Origin: Propionibacteriaceae bacterium AM104-82
GTDB lineage: Bacteria > Actinomycetota > Actinomycetes > Propionibacteriales > Propionibacteriaceae
DNA: 61,336 nucleotides
NCBI GenBank assembly: GCA_027658995.1
Contig: JAQDQK010000020.1
Location: forward strand, 1 to 61,336
Direction of reading: 5' to 3'
This document shows, one piece after another, positions 45,051 to 55,521 of this stretch. The translations under genes and the position numbers were made by a program. The notes beneath the pieces were generated by a model. That model did no database searches and had not been told where the DNA came from. It saw only the letters and a list, made by a program, of their open reading frames with translations. Each line of letters opens with the position of its first letter. The first letter of the stretch is position 1.

Positions 45051-47446
45051 CCGTCGACGCCAAGACCTCAGGTGAGGTGACCCCGAAGCCCGACCTGGTC
45101 ACGCTGACCATCGACGGCACGCAGGTCTCCGTGCCGAAGGGCACCCTCATCATCCGGGCAGCCGAGATGATCGGCACCGCCATCCCGCGCTTCTGCGACC
45201 ACCCGCTCCTCGACCCGGTCGGCGCCTGCCGCCAGTGCATGGTCGAGATCCCGGATGCGGGCAACGGCCGCGGCTTCCCGAAGCCGCAGGCCTCCTGCAC
45301 CATGCCGGTCGCCGAGGGCATGAAGGTCAACACGCAGGTCACCTCCGCCGTCGCCGCGAAGGCGCAGGAGGGGATGATCGAGTTCCTGCTGATCAACCAC
45401 CCCCTCGACTGCCCGATCTGCGACAAGGGCGGCGAGTGCCCCCTGCAGAACCAGGCGATGACCAACGGCGCGGGGGAGAGCCGCTACGAGGGCCGCAAGC
45501 GCACCTTCCCGAAGCCGGTCAACATCTCCGCGCAGATCCTGCTCGACCGCGAACGCTGCGTGCTGTGCGCGCGCTGCACCCGCTTCTCCGAGCAGATCTC
45601 CGGTGACCCGTTCATCGCGCTCGTCGAGCGCGGCGCGCTGCAGCAGATCGGCACCTACGAGCAGGACCCGTACGACTCGTACTTCTCCGGCAACGTCGTG
45701 CAGATCTGCCCCGTCGGCGCCCTGACGTCGGCCGCCTACCGCTTCCAGTCGCGTCCGTTCGACCTCGTGTCGACGACAACGACGTGTGAGCACTGCGCCG
45801 CCGGCTGCCAGTTGCGCACCGACCAGCGTCACCACCAGGTCAAGCGTCGCCTCGCGGGCGACCTGCCCGAGGTGAACGAGGAGTGGAGCTGCGACAAGGG
45901 CCGCTTCGGCTTCATGTACTCCCGCGGCGACGACCGCGTCACCCGTCCGCTGGTGCGCCGCGACGGCGTGCTGCAGCCCGCGTCCTGGCCCGAGGCCATC
46001 GACGCTGCCGTGCACGGCCTGCGCGACGCGGGGACCTCCGTCGGCGTCCAGACCGGCGGCAGGCTGACCGTCGAGAACGCCTACGGCTACTCGAAGTTCG
46101 CCCGCGCCGTCCTCGGCACCAACAACATCGACTTCCGCTCGCGTCCCTCCTCCGCGGAGGAGGCCGAGTTCATCGCCGCCCGCGTCGCGGGCAGGTCGCT
46201 GACGGAGTCGGTCACCTACGCCGACCTCGAGTCGGCCAGCCACGTCGTGCTGGTCAGCTTCGAGCCCGAGGACGAGTCGCCGATCGTGTTCCTGCGGCTC
46301 CGCAAGGGCGTCCGCAAGGGAAGCCTCAAGGTGACGACGCTCGCCCCGTTCGCATCCCGCGGCTCGGAGAAGCTCTCCGCGACGCTGGTCCCCGTCGTCC
46401 CCGGCACCGAGGCGGTCGCCCTGACCGAACTCGACGGGCTCGACGCGGGCACCGTCATCCTGGTGGGGGAGCGGGCCGCCGCACTTCCCGGCGTGCTCAG
46501 CGCCGCCGCCGCCAAGGCCGACGCGACCGGGGCACGCCTCGCGTGGATCCCACGCCGCGCGGGTGAGGTCGGCGCCATCGAGGCAGGCTGCCTCCCGGGC
46601 CTGCTGCCCGGCGGTCGCCCCGTCTCCGACGCGAGCGCCCGCGTCGACGTCGCAACCCACTGGGGCGTCGCGAGCCTCCCTGCAGAGGCGGGCCTCACCG
46701 CGGACGAGCAGTTCGCGGCACTCGCCGACGGCACCCTGAAGGCGATCCTGGTCGCGGGCGTCGACCCGTCCGACCTGGAGGACCCGGCAGCGGCCCTCGA
46801 GGGCCTCGACAACGCCGGCTTCGTCGTCAGCATCGAACAGCGGATGAGCCAGGTCACGGAGCGCGCGGACGTGGTGTTCCCCGCCTCGCTGCTCGAGGAG
46901 CAGGTCGGCAACTTCCTGAACTGGGAGCACCGGGTCGGCCGAGTCAACAACGTCAACCGCCAGCCGGTCACCCCGATGACCGACCTGCGGATCCTCGCCG
47001 CCCTCGCAGACGCCTTTGGCTCGGAACTCGGCTTCCGCGCCGCCAAGCAGGCCTTCACCGACCTGACCGAACTCGGCCAGTGGGACGGGCAGCGCCCCGC
47101 AGCCCCGGCCGACGCCCCGGTGGCGCCGGCCGACGGTGTGGTGCTCGCGTCCTGGCGCGAACTGCTGGACGCCTCGCAGGGCAACGACTACGAGATCGCG
47201 CTGCGCGCCACCGCCCGCCCGACGCTGGCCCGCGTCTCGCTCGCCACGGCGGAGCGACTCGGCCTCGGCGACATCGCGCGGATCACCGTCGGCGAGCACA
47301 GCGTCACCCTGCCGGTCGACCCGACCGAGTCCATGGTCGACGACGTCGTCTGGGTTCCGATGAACCCCAGCCGGACCGATCGCCTCTGGGCGGCCCCCGG
47401 TACCCCGGTCACGGTCTCGGCCGTCTTCGCGGACGAAGGAGAGTAA
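45047..47446 (+). CDS. nuoG: NuoG, complex I large iron-sulfur subunit
   Basis: A 799-aa subunit. N-terminal 2Fe-2S ligands are in FCDHPLLDPVGACRQCMVEI, then the His/Cys cluster region (HPLDCPICDKGGECPLQ), CVLCARCTRFSEQI, and a molybdopterin-oxidoreductase-like domain starting TTTCEHCAAGCQL. The later part lacks a Mo site and is structural. ATG 45047 overlaps nuoF. Confidence 0.97.
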   Translation: MTVDAKTSGEVTPKPDLVTLTIDGTQVSVPKGTLIIRAAEMIGTAIPRFCDHPLLDPVGACRQCMVEIPDAGNGRGFPKPQASCTMPVAEGMKVNTQVTSAVAAKAQEGMIEFLLINHPLDCPICDKGGECPLQNQAMTNGAGESRYEGRKRTFPKPVNISAQILLDRERCVLCARCTRFSEQISGDPFIALVERGALQQIGTYEQDPYDSYFSGNVVQICPVGALTSAAYRFQSRPFDLVSTTTTCEHCAAGCQLRTDQRHHQVKRRLAGDLPEVNEEWSCDKGRFGFMYSRGDDRVTRPLVRRDGVLQPASWPEAIDAAVHGLRDAGTSVGVQTGGRLTVENAYGYSKFARAVLGTNNIDFRSRPSSAEEAEFIAARVAGRSLTESVTYADLESASHVVLVSFEPEDESPIVFLRLRKGVRKGSLKVTTLAPFASRGSEKLSATLVPVVPGTEAVALTELDGLDAGTVILVGERAAALPGVLSAAAAKADATGARLAWIPRRAGEVGAIEAGCLPGLLPGGRPVSDASARVDVATHWGVASLPAEAGLTADEQFAALADGTLKAILVAGVDPSDLEDPAAALEGLDNAGFVVSIEQRMSQVTERADVVFPASLLEEQVGNFLNWEHRVGRVNNVNRQPVTPMTDLRILAALADAFGSELGFRAAKQAFTDLTELGQWDGQRPAAPADAPVAPADGVVLASWRELLDASQGNDYEIALRATARPTLARVSLATAERLGLGDIARITVGEHSVTLPVDPTESMVDDVVWVPMNPSRTDRLWAAPGTPVTVSAVFADEGE

Positions 47447-47449
47447 GTC

Positions 47450-48805
47450 ATGCCCAACTGGTTTTTCAACGACCCCTGGTGGCTGATCCTGATCAAGGTG
47501 GTGGCGCTCTTCGTCATCCTCCTGGTCTGGACCATCTTCAACGTCTGGTACGAGCGGCGCCTCGTCGGCAAGATGCAGCACCGCCTCGGCCCGATCATGA
47601 ACGGCCCCTTCGGCCTCGGACAGGCCCTCGCTGACGGCGCGAAGCTGCTCGTCAAGGAGGACTTCCGCCCGAAGAACGCGGACAAGTTCATCTTCTCGCT
47701 CGCCCCGGTGCTGACGGCCGTTGCGGCCTTCACCTGCTGGACGGTCATCCCGTTCGGCGGCAAGGTCACCATGTTCGGCGTCGAGACGCGCCTGCAGGTC
47801 ACCGACCTGCCCGTGGCGGCCGTGTTCATCCTGGCGATCGCCTCGATCGGCATCTACGGCATCGTGCTCGCTGGCTGGGCAGGCAACTCCACCTACTCGT
47901 TCCTCGGCTCGATCCGCTCCACCGCCCAGATGATCTCCTACGAGATCTCGATGGGACTCGCGATGGTCGGCGTCTTCCTGATGGCCGGCTCGATGTCGAC
48001 CCACGAGATCGTCGAGTCGCAGCGCACGGTGCTGACCTTCGTCGTGCCGTTCACCACCAACGAGTTCAGCTTCGGGCTGCCCGGTTGGTACGCGCTGCTG
48101 CTGTTCCCGTCGTTCCTGATCTACTGCATCGCGATGGTCGGCGAGACCAACCGCGCGCCCTTCGACCTGCCCGAGTGTGAGTCGGAACTGGTCTCCGGCT
48201 ACATCACCGAGTACTCCGGCTTCCGCTACGCGCTGTACTTCCTCGCGGAGTACATCAACATGGCGACCGTCTCGGCGGTGTGCACCACGCTGTTCCTTGG
48301 CGGCTACCTCACCCCGTGGCCACTGAACTGGCTCGCGGAGGGTGTGCCGTTCTTCGGCTTCCTCGAGAACCCGTGGCTCGGCCCGGTGTGGTTCGTGCTG
48401 AAGGTCCAGTTGCTGATCTCGGTGTTCGTGTGGCTGCGCGGCACGCTGCCCCGCTTCCGCTACGACCAGTTCATGAACCTGGGCTGGAAGGTCCTCATCG
48501 AGATCGCGCTCGCCTGGATCATCATCGTCGCGCTCGTGGCCAACACCCCGTGGCGCAACGCCACCATCGGCCTCGGGCTGCTCCTGATGCTCGTCATCTA
48601 CTGGTTCTTCGGAGGCAACAAGTCCGCCTCGACCGAACCGCCCATCGAGGCGCCGCGCAGCGAACAGGTCTACGACGCGTTCGCTGGCGGCTACCCCGTG
48701 CCGCCGATGCCGGGCCAGGTACTGCCTGAACTGGTCGGCGTGGTGCACGGCACCCGCGTCGAGGAACCGGCCGACGAGGTCGTCGTTGAAGGGAAGGAAT
48801 CCTGA
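47450..48805 (+). CDS. nuoH: NuoH, complex I membrane subunit at the quinone channel
   Basis: A 451-aa polytopic subunit with [15 protein letters not shown] and the acidic loop [16 protein letters not shown] motif ([21 protein letters not shown]). The C-terminal 60 residues are a hydrophilic extension rich in Pro and Glu, longer than the E. coli protein (325 aa). It starts 3 bp after nuoG. Confidence 0.97.
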   Translation: MPNWFFNDPWWLILIKVVALFVILLVWTIFNVWYERRLVGKMQHRLGPIMNGPFGLGQALADGAKLLVKEDFRPKNADKFIFSLAPVLTAVAAFTCWTVIPFGGKVTMFGVETRLQVTDLPVAAVFILAIASIGIYGIVLAGWAGNSTYSFLGSIRSTAQMISYEISMGLAMVGVFLMAGSMSTHEIVESQRTVLTFVVPFTTNEFSFGLPGWYALLLFPSFLIYCIAMVGETNRAPFDLPECESELVSGYITEYSGFRYALYFLAEYINMATVSAVCTTLFLGGYLTPWPLNWLAEGVPFFGFLENPWLGPVWFVLKVQLLISVFVWLRGTLPRFRYDQFMNLGWKVLIEIALAWIIIVALVANTPWRNATIGLGLLLMLVIYWFFGGNKSASTEPPIEAPRSEQVYDAFAGGYPVPPMPGQVLPELVGVVHGTRVEEPADEVVVEGKES

Positions 48806-49359
48806 TGGGCTTCATGGAGCAGTGGGCCGGCTTCGGCATCACGTTCAAGACGATCTTCCGCAAGACCTTCACGCAGGGCTACCCGCAGAAGGGCAAGGAA
48901 AAGGTCACGATGCCGCGCTTCCACGGCAGGCATCAGCTCAACCGCTGGCCCGACGGACTCGAGAAGTGCGTCGGCTGCGAGTTGTGCGCCTGGGCCTGCC
49001 CGGCGGACGCCATCTACGTCGAGGGCGCAGACAACACCGAGGACGACCGCTACTCGCCCGGTGAGCGCTTCGGCCACGTCTACCAGATCAACTACCTGCG
49101 CTGCATCTTCTGCGGCCTGTGCATCGAGGCCTGCCCGACGCGCGCGCTGACGATGACCAACGAGTTCAAGATCTCCGACGACACCCGCCTGAAGATGATC
49201 TACGAGAAGCAGGATCTGCTCGCCCCGCTGCTGCCGGGCATGGAGCAGCCCCCGCACCCGCGCCGCCTCGGCAACGACGAGCAGGCGTACTTCCTCGGGC
49301 TGCCCGACACCGGCACCCCCGACACCCGCACCGGCTCAACCTCAGGAGCGGCCAAATGA
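48805..49359 (+). CDS. nuoI: NuoI, complex I 2x[4Fe-4S] subunit
   Basis: A 184-aa ferredoxin-like subunit. The two cluster motifs are C55-C58-C61-C65 ([12 protein letters not shown]) and C100-C103-C106-C110 ([12 protein letters not shown]), clusters N6a and N6b. It starts one base into the nuoH stop. Confidence 0.98.
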   Translation: MGFMEQWAGFGITFKTIFRKTFTQGYPQKGKEKVTMPRFHGRHQLNRWPDGLEKCVGCELCAWACPADAIYVEGADNTEDDRYSPGERFGHVYQINYLRCIFCGLCIEACPTRALTMTNEFKISDDTRLKMIYEKQDLLAPLLPGMEQPPHPRRLGNDEQAYFLGLPDTGTPDTRTGSTSGAAK

Positions 49360-50177
49360 CCCCGATGATCCCGCTGGTTGCCGCCAGCACGGTCGCCTTC
49401 TGGGTGTGCGCGCCGATCGCGGTGCTGTGCGCGCTCGGGCTGCTGCTGGCACGCAAGCCGGTCCACGCCGCCGTGTCCATGGCGGGCGTGATGATCTCGC
49501 TCGCCGTGCTGTACGCGGCCCAGGACGCCCCGTTCCTGTTCGTAATCCAGATCGTCGTCTACACCGGCGCGATCCTGATGCTGTTCCTGTTCGTGGTCAT
49601 GCTGGTCGGCGTCGACTCCACCGATTCGGCCGTCGAGACGCTGAAGGGTCAGCGGGTCACCGCGATCCTCGTCGCGCTCGGCCTCGGCATCCTGCTGATC
49701 TGCGCCGTCGGCCAGTTCACGCTCGGTAGGGCCCCCGCGGGCCTCGCCGAAGCCAACGACCAGTTCGGCGGCAACATCCAGTCGATCGCCGCCATGCTGT
49801 TCACCAAGTACGTCTTCCTGTTCGAGGCGACCGCCGCGCTGCTGATCACCGCCGCCGTCGGCGCGATGCTGCTCGCCCACGGCGAGCGCCTCAAGAAGAA
49901 GCAGACGCAGCCCGAGCAGATCGCCGAGCGGGTCCGGATGTACGCCGAGGACGGGGTGGCCCCGACGCCGCTTCCCAACTCCGGCGTGTTCGCCCGCAGC
50001 AACTCGATCGCGACCCCTGCGCTGCTGCCCGACGGCTCCATCTCGGAGAAGTCGGTCAGCAAGACGCTGACCATGCGTGGCGCCGTCGTCAACGTGGAGG
50101 AGCTTCGCGCCCCCACCTACGCGGCCTACGCCGTCCTGGAGGCGCGCGACGCCGAGATCGAAGGAGACGACGAATGA
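49356..50177 (+). CDS. nuoJ: NuoJ, complex I membrane subunit J
   Basis: A 273-aa membrane subunit with five hydrophobic helices, including [21 protein letters not shown], and a hydrophilic C-terminal tail of about 100 residues longer than in E. coli (184 aa). Overlaps nuoI and nuoK by four bases. Confidence 0.96.
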   Translation: MTPMIPLVAASTVAFWVCAPIAVLCALGLLLARKPVHAAVSMAGVMISLAVLYAAQDAPFLFVIQIVVYTGAILMLFLFVVMLVGVDSTDSAVETLKGQRVTAILVALGLGILLICAVGQFTLGRAPAGLAEANDQFGGNIQSIAAMLFTKYVFLFEATAALLITAAVGAMLLAHGERLKKKQTQPEQIAERVRMYAEDGVAPTPLPNSGVFARSNSIATPALLPDGSISEKSVSKTLTMRGAVVNVEELRAPTYAAYAVLEARDAEIEGDDE

Positions 50178-50473
50178 ACCCCGAGGGCTTCCTTGTTCTC
50201 TCGGCGATCCTGTTCGTGATCGGCCTGGCGGGCTTCCTGCTGCGCCGCAACGCGATCATCGCCTTCATGAGCATCGAGCTGATGCTCAACGCCACCAACC
50301 TCGCGTTCGTCGCGTTCGCCCGCTTCCACGGCAACCTCGAGGGGCTCATCGCGGCCTTCTTCGTGATGGTCGTGGCGGCAGCGGAGGTCGTCGTCGGACT
50401 CGCGATCATCGTGGCCGTCTATCGTGCCCGCCGCTCGGCCTCGGTCGACGACGCCAACCTGATGAAGTTCTAA
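50174..50473 (+). CDS. nuoK: NuoK, complex I membrane subunit K
   Basis: A 99-aa three-helix antiporter-related subunit with the conserved Glu in [16 protein letters not shown] and in [15 protein letters not shown]. Length and motifs are standard. Confidence 0.97.
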   Translation: MNPEGFLVLSAILFVIGLAGFLLRRNAIIAFMSIELMLNATNLAFVAFARFHGNLEGLIAAFFVMVVAAAEVVVGLAIIVAVYRARRSASVDDANLMKF

Positions 50474-50486
50474 GGGGTTTTCAAGC

Positions 50487-52391
50487 GTGCAACTCCTCGA
50501 ATCCGTTTCCGCACTGTCGAGCCCCGGCCTGCTGGTCTGGCTGCTCGTCGCCATCCCCTTGGTCTGCTCGGCGATCCTGCTGCTGGCGGGCAAGGCGACC
50601 AACGCGTGGGGCCACTACCTGGCCACCCTCGCGGTCATCGCCTCGTTCGCGATCGGCGTGGTGCTGTTCCTGCAGCTCCTCGGCTCTCCCGAGGACGCCC
50701 GGGCCATCAACGTTGTCGTCTACGAGTGGATCGCCACCGGCAACTGGTCCATCGAGCTCGGCTTCCTCGCCGACCAGCTCTCGATCCTGTTCGTGCTGCT
50801 GATCACGGGCGTCGGCTCGCTGATCCACATCTACTCGATCGGCTACATGGCCCACGACGACCGTCGTCGCCGGTTCTTCGCCTACCTGAACCTTTTCATC
50901 GCTGCGATGCTGATCCTGGTCCTGGCGGACAACTACCTGGTCCTCTTCCTGGGCTGGGAGGGCGTCGGCCTCGCCTCGTACCTGCTGATCTCCTTCTGGG
51001 CTCACAAGCCGTCCGCGGCGCACGCGGGCAACAAGGCGTTCATCGTCAACCGCGTCGGTGACCTCGGCCTGTCGATGGCCATCTTCACCATGCTCGCGAT
51101 GTTCGGCTCGGTCCGCTTCGAGGACGTCAACGCCGGCGCCCCCGGCCTGTCGCCCCTGTGGGCGACCCTGCTCGGCGTCTTCCTGCTCGTCGCAGCCTGC
51201 GGCAAGTCGGCCCAGGTGCCGCTGCAGTCCTGGCTGCTCGACGCCATGGAGGGCCCCACGCCCGTCTCGGCCCTGATCCACGCCGCAACGATGGTCACCG
51301 CCGGTGTCTACCTGGTGGTCCGCTCCAACGCCATCTACGAGGTCGCGCCCATCGCGCAGACCGCCGTCGCGGTCGTCGGAACCGTCACGCTGCTGTTCGG
51401 CGCCTGGATCGGCACGGCCAAGGACGACATCAAGAAGGTCCTCGCCGGCTCGACGATGTCGCAGATCGGCTACATGATGCTCGCCGCGGGCCTCGGCCCG
51501 ATCGGCGCATCGTTTGCGATCTTCCACCTGATCACGCACGGCTTCTTCAAGGCCAACATGTTCCTCGGAGCGGGCTCTGTGATGCACGGCATGAACGACG
51601 ACGTCGACATGCGCCACTACGGGGCGCTCGCAAAGGCCATGAAGATCACCTTCTTCACCTTCGCGATGGGCTACCTGGCCATCATCGGCTTCCCGTTCAC
51701 CGCAGGCTTCTATTCCAAGGACCACATCATCGAGGCGGCGTTCGACAAGAACCTGCTCTTCGGCATCCTCGCCCTGATCGGCGCGGGCGTCACCGCGTAC
51801 TACATGACGCGTCTGATGATGATGACCTTCTTCGGCGAGAAGCGCTGGGAGAAGGACGTGCATCCGCACGAGTCGCCGCTTGTGATGACGATCCCGCTGA
51901 TCGTCCTCGCGGTCGCCTCGATCGTGGCAGGCCTGCTGATGAACAACTGGATCACGGAGTGGCTCGCCCCGACCACGGGCCAGCCCGCGATGGAGCACCC
52001 GTCGCTGTTCCACTTCACCACGATCGGCTTCATCACGCTCGCCGTCGTCGCGGTGGGCGTCGCGGTCGGCTGGTTCCTGCACAAGGGCACCATCGCCTCC
52101 GTGCAGCCAGCCACGAGGAACCCGCTCGTCCTGGCGGGACGCAGCGACCTGTACGGCGACGCGTTCAACGAGTACGCCGTCATCCGCCCCACGCTCGGCA
52201 CCGCCGATGCGCTGGCCACGCTCGACCACGCCGTGGTCGACGGCGCCGCACGCGGATCCGCCACCGTCGCCTCCGGGCTCGGCGCGTGGCTACGCAAGGC
52301 CCAGAACGGCTACGTGCGCACCTACGGCCTGACCCTCGGGGTCGGGATCGTGGTCCTCGCCGCCGTCATGCTGCTCGGGCACCTGGGCTAA
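50487..52391 (+). CDS. nuoL: NuoL, complex I proton-pumping subunit L
   Basis: A 634-aa Mrp-antiporter-like subunit. Motifs include FLGWEGVGLASYLLI, GKSAQVPLQSWLLDAMEGPTP, LIHAATMVTAGVYL and the lateral helix at the C-terminus. It starts at GTG 50487, 13 bp after nuoK, with AAGGGG upstream. Confidence 0.97.
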   Translation: MQLLESVSALSSPGLLVWLLVAIPLVCSAILLLAGKATNAWGHYLATLAVIASFAIGVVLFLQLLGSPEDARAINVVVYEWIATGNWSIELGFLADQLSILFVLLITGVGSLIHIYSIGYMAHDDRRRRFFAYLNLFIAAMLILVLADNYLVLFLGWEGVGLASYLLISFWAHKPSAAHAGNKAFIVNRVGDLGLSMAIFTMLAMFGSVRFEDVNAGAPGLSPLWATLLGVFLLVAACGKSAQVPLQSWLLDAMEGPTPVSALIHAATMVTAGVYLVVRSNAIYEVAPIAQTAVAVVGTVTLLFGAWIGTAKDDIKKVLAGSTMSQIGYMMLAAGLGPIGASFAIFHLITHGFFKANMFLGAGSVMHGMNDDVDMRHYGALAKAMKITFFTFAMGYLAIIGFPFTAGFYSKDHIIEAAFDKNLLFGILALIGAGVTAYYMTRLMMMTFFGEKRWEKDVHPHESPLVMTIPLIVLAVASIVAGLLMNNWITEWLAPTTGQPAMEHPSLFHFTTIGFITLAVVAVGVAVGWFLHKGTIASVQPATRNPLVLAGRSDLYGDAFNEYAVIRPTLGTADALATLDHAVVDGAARGSATVASGLGAWLRKAQNGYVRTYGLTLGVGIVVLAAVMLLGHLG

Positions 52392-52407
52392 GGAGAACTT
52401 GAGAGAC

Positions 52408-53919
52408 ATGTCACTGATTCTGACCATCCTCGCCCTGCTGCCGATCCTCGGCGCGGTGGTGGTGTTCCTCCTGAAGGGCCAGGTCGCCCGCGTCGTCGGC
52501 TACGGCATCGCGCTCACGACCGCGATCCTCGGCGTGCTCGCCTTCGTGCTCAGCACGCAGGGCGCCCCGCTGTCGGTCGACCTGAACTGGATCCCCGTGA
52601 TCGGCGCGCACTACGCGCTCGGCCTCGACGGCATCAGCGGCCTCCTGGTGCTGATGACCGTCATCATCGTCCCCGTCGTGCTGCTCGCCGAGTGGCACGT
52701 CGGCGAGGATGAGGGAGCGCGCTGGGGGAGCAACGTCTTCTTCGCGCTGTCGCTGCTGCTGCAGGGCTTCGCTCTGTTCGTGTTCATGGCCGAGGACGTG
52801 CTGCTGTTCTACATCGCCTTCGAGGCGACGCTGATCCCCACGTACTTCCTGATCGCCGGTTACGGCGGCCCGAAGCGCCGCCAGGCCGCGATCAAGTTCC
52901 TGATCTACTCGCTGGTCGGCGGCCTCGTGATGCTCGTCGCGGTGGCCGGCCTGTACGCCGTCTCCGCCTCCGCAGGCACGCCGAGCTTCCTGCTCAGCGA
53001 CCTGGCGGCCCTCGAGATGGGAACCAGCATCGGCCGCTGGCTGTTTGCCGGCTTCTTCTTCGCGTTCGCCGTCAAGGCGCCGATGGCGGGCCTGCACACC
53101 TGGCTGCCCGATGCCGCGGAGCAGTCGACCGCAGGCACCTCGACGCTGCTGGTCGGCATCCTCGACAAGATCGGCACCTTCGGCATGATCAAGATCTGCC
53201 TGTGGATCTTCCCGGAGGCCTCGCAGTGGGCAACCCCGGTGATCCTGATCTGGGCGATCGTGTCGGTCATCTACGGCGCGCTACTTGCGATCCAGTCCAA
53301 GGACCTGCTGCGGCTGGTGTCCTACACCTCGATCAGCCACTTCGGCTTCATGGTGTTCGGCATCTTCGCCCTCACCACGCAGTCGCTGAGCGGCTCGATC
53401 TTCTACATGCTCAACCACGGCCTGTCGACGGCTGCGATGTTCCTCGTCGTCGGATTCATGATCCGGCGCCGCGGCACCGCCGACATCGACGCGTACGGCG
53501 GCGTCCAGAAGGTCGCCCCGGTGCTCGCGGGTGTGCTGCTGACCTCCGGCCTGACGGCGCTCGCGCTGCCCGGCATGGGCAGCTTCGTCTCCGAGTTCCT
53601 CGTGATGGCGGGCGCGTGGCAGCGGTACCCGATCCACACCGCCGTCATCACGCTCGGCACCGTGCTCGCGGCCGTCTACGTGCTGCGGATGTACCTGCGC
53701 ACCATGACCGGCCCCGTCACGGAGCAGGTCGAAACCCACGTCACGACAGACCTCTCGCTTCGTGAGAAGGCGGTCGTCGCGCCCCTGCTCATCCTCCTGA
53801 TCGCGTTCGGCTTCTTCCCCAAGCCGGTCCTCTCGGTGGCCGATGATTCGGCCCGCGACACGATGGTGACCGTCGGCGTGAGCGATCCCGCCCCGCAGGT
53901 CCAGGAAGGCAACCGATGA
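52408..53919 (+). CDS. nuoM: NuoM, complex I proton-pumping subunit M
   Basis: A 503-aa antiporter-like subunit with YIAFEATLIPTYFLI, FAVKAPMAGLHTWLPDAAEQ and SISHFGFMVFGIF-type helices. ATG 52408 is preferred; an upstream in-frame TTG at 52399 has AGGAG only three bases away and is less likely. Confidence 0.96.
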   Translation: MSLILTILALLPILGAVVVFLLKGQVARVVGYGIALTTAILGVLAFVLSTQGAPLSVDLNWIPVIGAHYALGLDGISGLLVLMTVIIVPVVLLAEWHVGEDEGARWGSNVFFALSLLLQGFALFVFMAEDVLLFYIAFEATLIPTYFLIAGYGGPKRRQAAIKFLIYSLVGGLVMLVAVAGLYAVSASAGTPSFLLSDLAALEMGTSIGRWLFAGFFFAFAVKAPMAGLHTWLPDAAEQSTAGTSTLLVGILDKIGTFGMIKICLWIFPEASQWATPVILIWAIVSVIYGALLAIQSKDLLRLVSYTSISHFGFMVFGIFALTTQSLSGSIFYMLNHGLSTAAMFLVVGFMIRRRGTADIDAYGGVQKVAPVLAGVLLTSGLTALALPGMGSFVSEFLVMAGAWQRYPIHTAVITLGTVLAAVYVLRMYLRTMTGPVTEQVETHVTTDLSLREKAVVAPLLILLIAFGFFPKPVLSVADDSARDTMVTVGVSDPAPQVQEGNR

Positions 53920-55502
53920 TCAACCTGTTGGAGACTCTCCCGAACATTCCGGCGGTCAGCCCGGAGTGGATGGCGCTGTCGCCGCTCCTGGTGCTGCTCG
54001 GCGTCGGCTGCCTCGGCATCGTGCTCGAGGCCGTCCTGCCGCGTGAGGCCCGCTACGTGGTCCAGTCCGGGGTGGCCCTGCTCGGCGTCCTCGCGGCCCT
54101 TGTCCTGACGATCCTGAACTGGATGGACCGCGCCCCCGCGATCGTCGCGGAGGGGCTGATCGCCATCGACCAGCCGACCAACGTGTTCTGGTCGATCCTG
54201 CTCGTCACCGGCCTCGGCGGCGTGGCGCTGTTCGCGGAGCGTGGCCTCGGCAACGGCCGCTCGGCCTTCGCGTCTGCCGCATCGACGGTTCCCGGTTCGC
54301 CGCTCGAGCGTGAGGCCGACCGCCTCCGCCGCGAGCACACCGAGATCTTCCCGCTGCTGATGTTTGCGCTCTTCGGCATGATGCTGTTCGCCTCGTCGAA
54401 CAACCTGCTCGTGCTGTTCGTCGCCGTCGAGATCTTCTCGCTGCCGCTGTACCTGCTGACCGGGATGGCGCGCCGCCGCCGCCTGCTCAGCCAGGAGGCC
54501 GCGCTGAAGTACTTCCTGCTCGGCTCGCTCGCCTCGGCGATCATGCTCTACGGCATCGCGCTGCTCTACGGCTACTCCGGTGGCCTCCAGCTCGCCGAGG
54601 TCGACGCCGCCATCTCGGCGGGCACCAGCAGCCAGTGGCTGCTGCTCGCCGGGCTGCTGCTCGTCTCGGTCGGCGTGCTGTTCAAGATCGGCGCCGTCCC
54701 GTTCCACGCATGGACCCCCGACGTCTACATGGGCGCCCCGACCCCGGTCACCGCGTTCATGGCGGTCGCCACCAAGACGGCCGCCGTCGGCGGCCTGCTG
54801 CGCGTCTTCTACGTCGCGCTCGGCGGCGCCCAGTGGGACTGGCAGTTGCTGTTCTCCGTGGTGGCAGTTGCCACCATGCTGCTCGGCTCGACCGTCGCGC
54901 TCGCTCAGAACGACATCAAGCGACTGCTCGCCTACTCGTCCATCGCACACGCGGGCTTCATCCTCGTCGGCGTGGTCGGCGCGGTGCAGGGCGGCGTCGG
55001 CGTCCCCGTCTCGTCGGTCAGCTCCATCGCGTTCTACCTGCTCACCTACGGCATCGCGACGCTCGGCGCGTTCGCGATCGTCACGATGGTGCGCCGCGCG
55101 GGCGGCGAGGCCAACAGCCTCGACGCCTGGAAGGGCCTCGGGAAGCGCAACCCGTTCATCGCGGTCCTGATGACGCTGTTCATGCTGAGCTTCGCGGGCA
55201 TCCCGCCGACGGCCGGCTTCATCGGCAAGCTGACGGTGTTCTCCGCGGCCTGGGTCGGCGGCTACGGCTGGCTCGTCCTTGTCGCGCTGCTCACCTCGGC
55301 GATCGCGGCGTACTTCTACCTGAAGGTCATCGTCGCGATGTGGTTCCAGGACGCGGACGAGGCCACCGTCGGCGAGGTCACCGACCCGTCGCTGTGGACC
55401 TGGATTGTGGTCGTAGTGTCGGCCGCGGCTACGCTGGTGCTCGGCCTGGTGCCGGGTGGCGTGCTGACGCTGCTCGCCAACGCTGCCCAGTTCATCCGCT
55501 GA
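53916..55502 (+). CDS. nuoN: NuoN, complex I proton-pumping subunit N
   Basis: A 528-aa antiporter-like subunit with FVAVEIFSLPLYLLTGMARRR, FKIGAVPFHAWTPDVYMGAPTP, AYSSIAHAGFILVG and SFAGIPPTAGFIGK. It completes the A-N set with no missing gene. Overlaps nuoM by four bases. Confidence 0.97.
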   Translation: MINLLETLPNIPAVSPEWMALSPLLVLLGVGCLGIVLEAVLPREARYVVQSGVALLGVLAALVLTILNWMDRAPAIVAEGLIAIDQPTNVFWSILLVTGLGGVALFAERGLGNGRSAFASAASTVPGSPLEREADRLRREHTEIFPLLMFALFGMMLFASSNNLLVLFVAVEIFSLPLYLLTGMARRRRLLSQEAALKYFLLGSLASAIMLYGIALLYGYSGGLQLAEVDAAISAGTSSQWLLLAGLLLVSVGVLFKIGAVPFHAWTPDVYMGAPTPVTAFMAVATKTAAVGGLLRVFYVALGGAQWDWQLLFSVVAVATMLLGSTVALAQNDIKRLLAYSSIAHAGFILVGVVGAVQGGVGVPVSSVSSIAFYLLTYGIATLGAFAIVTMVRRAGGEANSLDAWKGLGKRNPFIAVLMTLFMLSFAGIPPTAGFIGKLTVFSAAWVGGYGWLVLVALLTSAIAAYFYLKVIVAMWFQDADEATVGEVTDPSLWTWIVVVVSAAATLVLGLVPGGVLTLLANAAQFIR

Positions 55503-55521
55503 CCGTTAGGGAGAGTGTGTC